Shown here one piece after another: positions 26,450-37,300 of a stretch of 64,000 nt of DNA; positions within the stretch are counted from its first letter, which is position 1; each line of letters opens with the position of its first letter. A program made the translations under genes and the position numbers. The DNA comes from a virus, in the IMG/VR virus record IMGVR_UViG_3300030004_000009, positions 1-64,000 of that record; one strand, 5' to 3'. The notes under the pieces are model-generated. The model had not been told where the DNA came from. It worked only from the letters and a program-made list of their open reading frames with translations, and made no database searches.

Positions 26450-28296
26450 TGAAAATAAATATAAAGAACTTACAGTCTGGTGGTTATCTTAACTATCAGG
26501 CTGTTCCAACAAACGAAGTTCTTCCTCAACAGCAACAAGCTCCTCAACAGCAAAACGGTGGTCCAACTGGTCAATCTGAAACAGATACTCCAGAGACATA
26601 TTTAGACCCTGCGATTATGCGTCGTATGTTGGGTAAAGGAATTACAACAGATACAATGAATTATTCTCAACAATTACAATCTGCCTATCAACAGTATCAA
26701 TTTATGAATGACTTTCAAAGAAATTCATATCAAGGTCGTCAGATTCGTATGATGTTAAAAGGGGACTTAGGTCAACTTAATGCCCTTGTAAGAAGTAAGC
26801 AAGACTTCGATACATCTGTTGAAAACGCTCGTTCAAACAATGCTTTAGGGGAATTAGCTGCTACAGATTCAGGAATGATAGTTCGTGATAATGATAGTGG
26901 TAAAATAACTCAAGTGGGTTTTGCTGAATATGCTCAAAATAAAAATAAATATAATCCACTTACTAATGCACAGTTAGCTGAACAACGTGAGTATAACCAA
27001 TCTCTTTCAGGTAATAGTGCTATATTTGGTGTACTTAATAGTGCTGTTGGTATGCCTAAAATTCAAGAAGAAGTTTATAAAGCGCTTGATAAGATAGGTC
27101 GTTCCTCAAATACAGTTGTAAATGGCACTTTTCAAAGTAACCAAGCAGATAATATAGCAGAGTTGGCTGAAGCAGCTAAGAGTGGTGCATTTAAAATTAA
27201 GAATGGTCAAACTACTGAGAATAACTCTATGCAAATAAAAGCTGCACAACAAGCTTTATGGGTTAATCTTTCTCCTGGTGCGAAAGCTACATTACGTGCT
27301 AGAGCTGCTACTGAAACTAGTGATCCGAATCAAATTGATGGAGTAGCCTATAACATGATGTCTCAATTACTTAATCCTGCTTATGAAGAAAAGAACACTA
27401 CTACTTTTGATGAAACAATGACTAAAGGTAGTAAAGCAGCTAAGGCATCTGATAAACAAGCTGATTGGGGTCCTTATGGACAAGCGTTCTCAATGACCAT
27501 TGATACTGTACCTTACTCAATAACTGCACCAGACCTTACAAAGAAACAAGCTGTGAAAGTAGATACTTATGGGTCTGCTGTTCCAGTTGAAGCATATACA
27601 GGAAAAGATAATGAAAAAATTCCTTTAGCTAATACTAAACTTGCAGGTTTAACTTATTTAGATCAAGCGTTTACTGCAAATGGTGATAAAGTTAATCCTA
27701 ATTTAACTTCTATAACAGGTGAAGCTTATGTAACCGAAATGCCATTTACTACCGATGGTAATGGTAACTATAGTATTGATATTGAAGGTGCTAAGAAATT
27801 TGCTCAATATCTTGATGCTAAAAAATCATCAAGTATTAATTACAATCAACAAGGTAATCCTTTAACACAAGAAGATGCTATAAAAGATGCTCAATTACGC
27901 CAACAAACAGGTGTAACCGGTATGCAAACTAAAAAGTTTGTAGCAGCACTCACTTCGTCTTTTGATGATGAATTCTTTACTAGTCGTGATGGAGACTATT
28001 ATAAAAATATAGATGGTACTAATAAAGAAGTATTACAGAAAATATTAGATCCTGATGGTAGTTTAACAAAGCATTATCATTTCTGGCAAAATGACGCACG
28101 TCAACATGTAATTTATATACCAATGAAAGGTCTTCCAACTTGGAATGCAAAAGATGGAAATTATGCTAAAGTACCTCAAGAGGCTTATGAAATACAACAA
28201 GGTTATGGACAAGGAAATGATGGAACTAGAGGAACTCCTTATGGACAACCAGCTACAGCTCAACAGTTAAATATGGATAGACAATCTTTACAATAA
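26449..28296 (+). CDS. Virion cargo-type protein
   Basis: A 615-residue protein coupled by TAATG to the preceding gene. It has the N-terminal Gly-Gly motif (NLQSGGYLN, residues 7-15), then a Gln-rich stretch, then a mixed globular part (LDPAIMRRMLGKGITTDTMN; YQGRQIRMMLKGDLGQLNALVRSKQDF). It ends Gln-rich. No catalytic motif or membrane segment. Position between two giant proteins suggests it is packaged with them. Function unknown. Confidence 0.7.
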   Translation: MKINIKNLQSGGYLNYQAVPTNEVLPQQQQAPQQQNGGPTGQSETDTPETYLDPAIMRRMLGKGITTDTMNYSQQLQSAYQQYQFMNDFQRNSYQGRQIRMMLKGDLGQLNALVRSKQDFDTSVENARSNNALGELAATDSGMIVRDNDSGKITQVGFAEYAQNKNKYNPLTNAQLAEQREYNQSLSGNSAIFGVLNSAVGMPKIQEEVYKALDKIGRSSNTVVNGTFQSNQADNIAELAEAAKSGAFKIKNGQTTENNSMQIKAAQQALWVNLSPGAKATLRARAATETSDPNQIDGVAYNMMSQLLNPAYEEKNTTTFDETMTKGSKAAKASDKQADWGPYGQAFSMTIDTVPYSITAPDLTKKQAVKVDTYGSAVPVEAYTGKDNEKIPLANTKLAGLTYLDQAFTANGDKVNPNLTSITGEAYVTEMPFTTDGNGNYSIDIEGAKKFAQYLDAKKSSSINYNQQGNPLTQEDAIKDAQLRQQTGVTGMQTKKFVAALTSSFDDEFFTSRDGDYYKNIDGTNKEVLQKILDPDGSLTKHYHFWQNDARQHVIYIPMKGLPTWNAKDGNYAKVPQEAYEIQQGYGQGNDGTRGTPYGQPATAQQLNMDRQSLQ

Positions 28297-28300
28297 TAAT

Positions 28301-31300
28301 ATGAACGCAATGCCGGATAATGCAACACCAGTTGCAACACAAACTTCAGTACCTCAATATACACCTATACCTGCTACATCACAACCTGACTCATCTGGTT
28401 TTGACTGGATAGCTGTACAATTACAAACAGGAGGTGGAAAGAGTCCTTCAGATTTAACTTCAATGGGAGTTGATCCTGATAATACAACATTAAGTACTCC
28501 TGACTTTTATAAAAGTACTTCTAAGATACAAAAGTTATTTACTGGACAAGATGGTAAGTTTGATAATAATGCTTTTAACTCATACTATCAGAAAGCTGTA
28601 CAGTCTTATAACAACTATATACAATCAGCACCATCTGTAACTAATGCAGCTACTAATATAGTAAGTGATGACTCTATGACAAGGTATTTAGGTATGAATA
28701 TACGTAGACAACCAGTACAAGTATCACTTGTTAGTAAAGACCCTTTCACTAATCTTAAGACTGCTCAAGGTTCATTTTACGGTTTAACTGAATTTAATAA
28801 GTGGTCTGATCCAAAACTTAGTATACAACAAGTCGCTACTACTCAAAATGTAGTAGATCCTACTACAGGTAAACAACTTAATTATAAACCAGAAGATACA
28901 GGTCTTTTTAACTTATATGGTTTCTTAAGTGAACCTTTAGTCCTTGCACAGTATGATTCTGATATTCGTGATGATAAAGGAAAAATAATTCATAAGCAAG
29001 GTGAAGACAAATTAAATGCTCAAGGACTTCCATTTTATGAAACACTTAGTGGTCGCGATCCTTCAGGAAAGCAAGTGTTATCTCGTCAAGATACTTTAAC
29101 TAAAGAAGGCTCTTTCTATAGTCAATTTGACTTTATGAAAAGTAATCAGATACAAAAAGGTGCAGTTAGTTCTATTATAAAAGCAGCAGTTCAATATCTA
29201 CCAATGTTAATTCCTGGTGTGGGTGAGGCTTACTCTGCTTATGTTATTGCACAAGGTTTAGTCGATAGTGGAGCTTCAATAGCAAAGGCAGTTGACGGTA
29301 TTATTAATGGTGATTCAGCGAAACAAGATAGTTTGTATAAGTGGGCTAATACATTACAAGGTTATACTGGTCAATTAAAAGGTGGTGTGTCTCAATATGG
29401 TAAAGATACTTGGTACTCACCTGAAAACTTACTAAATCAAGCTGTTGATGCTCTTTATATTTTAAAGTCACAGAATAACTTAGTTAAATGGCCACAAGAA
29501 TTTACTAAATGGAAAATGGCTAAAGAATTAGGTGTAGCTACGGATGGTATGCTTAGTGTAGGTGATGCTGCTACAAATGCACTTGGTCTTGGCTCTGATG
29601 TTGATTTATCTGCTTATGTAGCTAAATATGGTGGTAACCCAGAGGGTGTAATGAAGTCTATACAGGCTTTACAGCAAAATCAAAACTTATTCGTTAAGTA
29701 TTCCACTTACGCTCAACACTTCTCTACTGCTTATATGGCTGCTTCAACTGCCGCTTCTATAAGTAATTTAGCTGATCAAAGAGGTATTGATGAACGTGAC
29801 AAAGGTTTCTTATATTTAGGTTATACAGCTGCTCTTATTCCATTCTTTAGTAGTGGTTTTGGTCGTTGGGTAAATAAAGCAATGGGTGGTAGTATAGAAG
29901 AAGCTAATGAAGCTGCTAAACCTGCACTTGAAAATGCACGTGATACTATTAATGAAGGATGGTCTTCATTGTCTCCTGATGATGCTGCTAAAGTAGCTGA
30001 TAATGCACTTCAAACTCAAGCCCCTGCTCTCGATGATATAACTACTAAAACTAGTAAAGTACTTGGTCAATCTACAATTAAAGAGAAAGCAATGTTTAAT
30101 CTTGCTGTTGGTAAACAGTTAGGAGATAAGGTCGTTAAGTACTTAAAAGGCCTAAATACTAATGAATTTAAAGGTGCAATAATAGCAAATGCTGTAGACA
30201 TGACTAGTCAGAAAGCAATTTCTGACGGTTTGCAAGTTGTATATAATGGATTATCATCTGCTGGTTTAACTTCAAGTCAAGAGAATAAACAATTTGACAT
30301 TAATCCAATCTCTTTTGCTAAAGATCTTATAAGTGAAGGATTTAGTGGAGCTATTGGTGGTGCTATGTTTCACTTAGCAGGTATAGCTACTGGTTCTCAT
30401 CCTGCACCTACATATAGTGCTAATAAAGTTATTGATTATGTTAATGCTGGTCATATACAAGAGTTATATGCTGCTCATGCAGATATGTTAAAGAAAGGTC
30501 AGTTTGGTAGTACTAAACTATCGATGACACCTATGACAGATGAAAATGGTGATGTAATTCCTGGTGTATTTAAACCAGTTAGTAAAGAAAACCCATTATC
30601 ACAAAATCAAGCAATAGGTGAGAAAGTTCTAGCTGGTATTAAAATGTTAGAGAGTCTAAAATCTGCTTATAATATGCAAGATCCTGATAAGACTGCTGCT
30701 GCTAAGAATGATTTTTATAATGGTATAATCGATACTAAAACCGATACTGACTTATATCTTCAACTTAATCACGCTATGAAGAATGTCTTTAAGTTAGGTA
30801 CAGATATAAGAAGTTATGATAAATTAGATAAAAACGGTGATGATGAATCTCTTATAAATAAAAAGGCAGAACTATCTTTAGCACTAAAGCAACTTAAACA
30901 TTTACAAGGTAACGATTCGATCGATGAGTTCTTTACTCAAGGTTTATTTAATATTCGTATGGACATTAATGAACCATTTGGAGTTGATAATAGAGAGACA
31001 ATAGCACAAAGAGAGGCAGGTAGACCTTATAAGCAGTTAAATTCAGTTCAACAAACTAAAGTTGATGATATGTATAAAAAGTATGTGCTTGATCCTGATA
31101 CAGGTTTAATGCCATCTTTACAGAAAGCTTATCAAGAATACAAACACTTTGATGAGAAAATGGAATCTAAAGGTTATTATCGTGAGATACAAACCTTTCG
31201 TGAGTCTGTAGAACATCTTAAGAAGTATGTAATGAAAATGCCACTTCCTTACTTTAATCAAGAACCTACAATAGGTTTAGCAAAAGTAGGAACAGAAGAA

Positions 31301-34300
31301 CAAGGTAAACAACACATTGAATCTCTTTTAACAAATGAACAAGTATTTTTAGAAGATAGTGAAACTCATGCTCTAACTCAAGATTATATGAGTAAGTTAG
31401 CAGGTGTCAAATATGTTCCTGACTATATTTACGATCATGTTAAAAAAGCAATTAGTTTAACTGCATCTCATGAAGCTAATGGAAAACTTGGTGAACTTGC
31501 TAATGGCCCTGGAATACCTGAAGGTTTAACAGAACCACAACTATTAGAACGTTTTAATAAACTTAATCAGTTTAGAATTACTGTTAATGGAGCACTTAAT
31601 AAAGATTTATCTAACGAATTAATTAAAGAGTATGTTAATAAATTAGTAGGTGATAAAAACTTTAAAGAGTTTACTGAAACACCTGAATTTAAAGATTTAC
31701 AAACTAATAAGTCACCAGAATCTAACTACAGTACTCTTAAAGTACTTAAAGACTTAGCATTTCATGCACAGAATATTGATCCTACTAAACTTAATGAACA
31801 ACGTCAAATAGCTTATCAACTTGATAAGCTTGATGAACCTAAACCTACTGGTGAGTTTGATAATGGGCCAGTTATAAATACCTTTGAACAGTATGCAGAT
31901 GGTAATATTGACAAGAATAACCCCATTATCTCTGAATTTAGTAGAATTGATGGTTTAATAGATTATATTAACACTTCTATTCAAAAAGGTTTACCTTATG
32001 AGATGTGGGAGCGTTACCTTTCAACTGAAGGCTTACAACGGTTTATTAATATAAATCATTTACAGAAAACTATTGGTCGTGATTTAACAGAAGGTGAGAG
32101 AGATAATCTCTTTACTACCTTTAATACTAATAATATTTATACTCGTCTTCTAACTGAAGGAAAATATAATCTAGGAAATTCAGACCTCAATCTACATACA
32201 ATTAATAGTATAGATGATACAAATCTACGTAGTGCTATTGATACAGTAAGAAATTTTAATCAAACTCGTATACCTTCACCATTACGTGGAGACAATGATC
32301 ATCCTGAATCTTCTAAATCTATATTGCGTGATGTTTATAAAACTTTAAATTCAGAAATAGAAAATCTTGATACTGTTGGTACATCTAATTATCTTAATGC
32401 GGATGATAGCTTTACTGAAATGTTAGATACTCAAATTAACGCTATTAAAAGAATTGGTGCTTTACTTAATGCAGCTAATACATCAAATCCTATTATAAAT
32501 GATTTTCGTGCTAACCATAGAGGTTTATTATCTGATGATCTAAGAGATAAAGTTCTTACAATTCTTGATAATGATGACCTTGGTACATTAGGTAATGAGT
32601 TAAATAGAGTTTATCGTCAAGTTAATTATCTTAAAGATCTTAATGAGTTTAATAAAAATAATACGATTGCTAGACTTTTACGTGAAGATGGTTTTGAATT
32701 ATCAGCTAAAGTACAATCATTAAATGATTTAGCTCAAGATCCTGATATTTTAAAATTAATTCCATCATTAGGCGCTTTACAGGCAGATCAGGATATTAAT
32801 AACTTTGTTAGTTCCTATAAAAGTGCTTCTGATGATTCTAAGTTAACAGCTCTTTCTAAATTCGCTAAAATTGAAGAGAATATCTATCAAGATGTTCAAA
32901 ACCTAACTGATGATGATAAGAAAGTATTAGTAAATAAGAGTTTTAGACCAATAAATTCATCTGCAAAAGATTTCTATGATAATATAAGTGGTGATGAACC
33001 ACTAAATGATAGTCATAGAACTATATATCTTGCTACTATTTTTGGTTCATCAACTATTAACTTTTATGCTAATTATGCAGGTAAATATGATAGTGATGCA
33101 GAGGCTTTTACAAATTTAAATAAAACCCCTTATATACCATTTGCTAAACAAGAAAGTGCGGTACGTGTTGCTAATTTAGTTATTAATGGTGATCCAACTA
33201 TTATTAGAATGTTCTTAAATGCTTATAGTTATGATGGAAGTACTGATATAGTTAGTGATTTTAGTAGTCCAAAGGATGGTAATACTTCTTTTGATAGTAG
33301 TAATCTAGTAGCAATCTTAGGTTCATCTGGTACAGGTAAGACTACAGCAGTTCTATATAGTATTATGAATATGATACCTGATGAAGATAGTAATGTTATG
33401 CTCTTAACACCAAAGAATAGACAATTTAATACATTAAGAGGCACACTTATTAATGGTGGTTATGAAAAACGTTTAGATGATCGTAGTAGCACAGTTAGAG
33501 AATTTATTAACAATCTTAACCTTAAATATAAGGATGGTAGTAAGTATGATGTTACTAAGAATGATGAAATACTTAATGGTGTAGATATAGATAAAAAAGA
33601 AACTGGTAATGCAAAGATTGATTTCTATACTAAGTTTGATACACAAGTATTTGATAAACTTGACCTTTATGATAATAAAAAGTTAAAATCTGAAATAGCA
33701 AATTTATTTTCAAAAACAAGATTGTTTGCAACTGATGAGTTTACACACTTAAATCCTATTGATTTATGTTTAATTACTAACTTAATTAATGATTACAATA
33801 AGACTGATATAGTTTTACAAGACCCTTCTAAACGTAGTTCTATAGTAGTACTTGGTGATGCAAATCAAATGGGTTTTTTAAAGGATGATGGCACTAGACG
33901 TGATTACACTAATGTAGCTACAACTATAATATCACAACCTCTTTTAACTTCATTACGTTCAGGATGGGATTTAATCAATAACACACTTGTTGATTTACAA
34001 CGTAGGACTATGGAGGTTAAAGAAATATCAGGAGTTGACCCAGCTGCTCTTACAACATCTGAAATAATACAAAAATATCGTGACCAACATCTTCAGTTAT
34101 TTAATTATCAAGGTGTTGACGGAAATATTGGTATGAAAAGTATTAAAGTTGATGGTAATCTTAAAGCATCTGATCTTAGCTTTATAACTGATAATAAAAG
34201 CAAAACATTTAAGGATAAAGATGGTAATGATATACCAGTTAAAGGAAAAGATATTGTCTATATTATAAATTCAGATATAGATATACCTAGAGCTCAAGCT

Positions 34301-37300
34301 TTATTACGTGAAGCATTAGGTGCTAATTGGGAAGGTCTTGCTGATATTGAGATTTATAAGCCAGAAGAAGTTCAAGGTGGAGAATATAAGTATACTATTA
34401 TAGACGCTAAGCCTAGACTTACACCAAATGATCCTAAAAGTAACGATTATGATTATAGTTTAGTTCGTGTACATGAATTTTTAAATACAATGTTATCACG
34501 TGCTACAGAAGCTACACTACTTATTGAAGATCCTTCTATAACTAACTATATAGGTTTAGATAATGTAGCTAAAGGAAAAGCTACTAATCAAAAGAAAATA
34601 ACTGATCAAGTTATAGCACAAGTTAAGAAGAATAAACAAATAGTTCTTGCAGCTATTCTTGGTGAAGATTATGTTCCACAAGGAGCTAAACCTGGTTCTA
34701 AAATTGATACAAGTGCTGTTCCACCTCCTAAACCTATAGCTGATCTTTATAGTAATTCTTTTCCTATAGAACTAACTCAAGACCCTCTTAATCCTAAAAG
34801 TCCTGCTGCTAAAATAAATACTGGTATAGATTTAGAGAACAAAATTAATAAAGCGAAAGTTAAGGATATAGTGGCTTATACTACATATTCTACTAAAGCA
34901 GACTTTGACCTTATAAGTAGTATACCAAGTGTTGCCGACGATATAGATACTTTAAAAACAGAAGATATGAAAAAGAGTCATATAGAAAATATAATACAGT
35001 CACTTAAATATTATATAGTTAAAGGCCCTATAATAAGTGAGAATAACGTTGCGCTTAAAGCTAATTTTGAACAGTATTTAAAGCAATATGACTATAATAG
35101 TCCTATATTTTATATAGAAGCTGCTAAAAAGGAAGGTACTAATGTTCAGTATGGTAGAAGTGAAGACTATTGGCAAGATCCTAAGCCAGATCAATTCTTA
35201 TTTTCTTTACGTGTTAAACTACCATCTAAAACTGGTGAACAACCACTTGACATAACTCTAGGTTTACTTAATAGTTTTACAAATCTTGAAAATAAGTTTA
35301 AAGCAGCTCAAAATAATGAATCTAAAGTACCACTTACTAAAGATGACACAGATGTTAACACATTTATAAAACACGTTCGTACTTGGTTAATAAGTGGTGA
35401 TAGAAATAGTAGCAAACAAGGTGTATGGGAAGAGGGGAAGTGGAGATCACGTGATCTATCTGCTAGAGAATGGCGTAGTATATCTGAAACTTGGGATGGC
35501 CGTTATAATGTTAATGATCCCAAAACACCTCCTGTATATCCAACTCTAAAAGATTTAAAAGCTAAATACCCAGATTATCACATAAGTGAACCACAAGTTA
35601 TAGTTTCTTTATTTAAAGACGAGAATGGTAAACTAATAGTTGATGATGCTGGTGATCCTATACAAGACTTTCGTGGTAAGAGTGTAGTATTCATGTCAGA
35701 ATATAAAGAACTTCAAAAGGTTAAGAATGATGATCTTTTAAATATCTATTTAAAACAACTTAAACTTTTTGGTACTAAAGACTTCTTATCACTTGATAAA
35801 GATGGTAAAGAAGCCTATATAAAAAGTAAACCTGATAGAATACAAGTAGATGGACAGTTTACACTTCCATATAAACCAAATATGGTACAAATGATACGTC
35901 TTGATACACCACGTGACTCTTTCTTAGGGTTTAGACAAAAGTTTCTTGCGGCTATTCATGATCAAGAATCAGGTGGTAATGTGTTTGATTTATTTGAGAA
36001 ATTTGACATGAGCCCTTACGTTAAAGATAGATTGGCTAAATCTCTCTTAACTATTAAACAATTTATAGAATCAACACCTGATAATAAACAATGGTTTAAA
36101 GAGGAAGTTTTAGATGAAGTTAATAAGACTTTAGACACAAAAATTGAAGAACTAAGAACTCATGTTTTAAATACTTATGGTGAAACTGGAGATGCTTTTC
36201 AAGATAATGATTCCTTTAAAACTTTAATGCTCGATCCTCTTAAACCTTTTAAAAGAGGTGTAGATGAGTTCTCAGAGTATTTAAATGATCTTCTTGATCT
36301 TAACGATCCTCATACTATATTTAGACGTAAGTTTGATACTGATATTAATAAAATAAATAGTGCTCACGTACCTGATAAGAAGAATAGTAATCCAGTACAA
36401 GCTAGTGATTTACAAATAACCTTAACTCCAGATAAACGTGTAGATTTTAACCAGTCTATACTAGATTTAAATTTATTAAATTTGTTTAATAAGACAAAAA
36501 ACCTTAACTTTGCAGCAGCGATTGATAAAGCTCTAATAGAATTTACAAAATTTCCACAAGGAGAGACAAGATTTGATAACTATCGTTTAGATAAGGTTCT
36601 TAAGGATGGACAGTTAGAAAATCTTGTTATAGCATCACGTGCAGCACTTAAAGGTTATCAAATATCTAATATGTTAGCAGATGTTAAGTCTACAGGACAT
36701 GAGTTTATAGTTCCATTTAGGGGTATTCAACAAGCAGCTTATAATATAGATTTTGCTAAACTCCTATCTCTACATGACTCTGAGAATTTACCTATTACAG
36801 AATCTGAAGTTAGTGCACTACATATTAATACAAATCAAAGGTTACAATTATTTGATGAATTAGGAGATAAATGGTTAACAAGTAAATTTGGTGATTTTAA
36901 CAATGATTTAAGAAAATTAACTAATACTAATGATCAATATAACTTCTTACAAGGCATAAATGATAAAATTGATAGTTTAAATGAAATAGAAAGAGTTGTA
37001 CCATCTAATGAAATATTATCTCCAGGTACAAAAACAACTTATCAAGTATCACCTAATGGCATAGTAGCTATCGATACAGTTGAAAGTGAAGTAAAGAGAG
37101 GTTTAATAGAACAACAAGATGAATTTAGTAAGTTAACTCACGATCAAATTACACTTGAAAATGTAAGTTTTAATAAAAATAAAGCTGTATTTAAAGCTAA
37201 AGTTGGTGATAGTGAATTTAAAGTAACTTATGATGCTAAAACTGGTAATATTGATCCTCAACGTTTAGATACTGAAACATGGCAAGAGAAACTACAAAGA

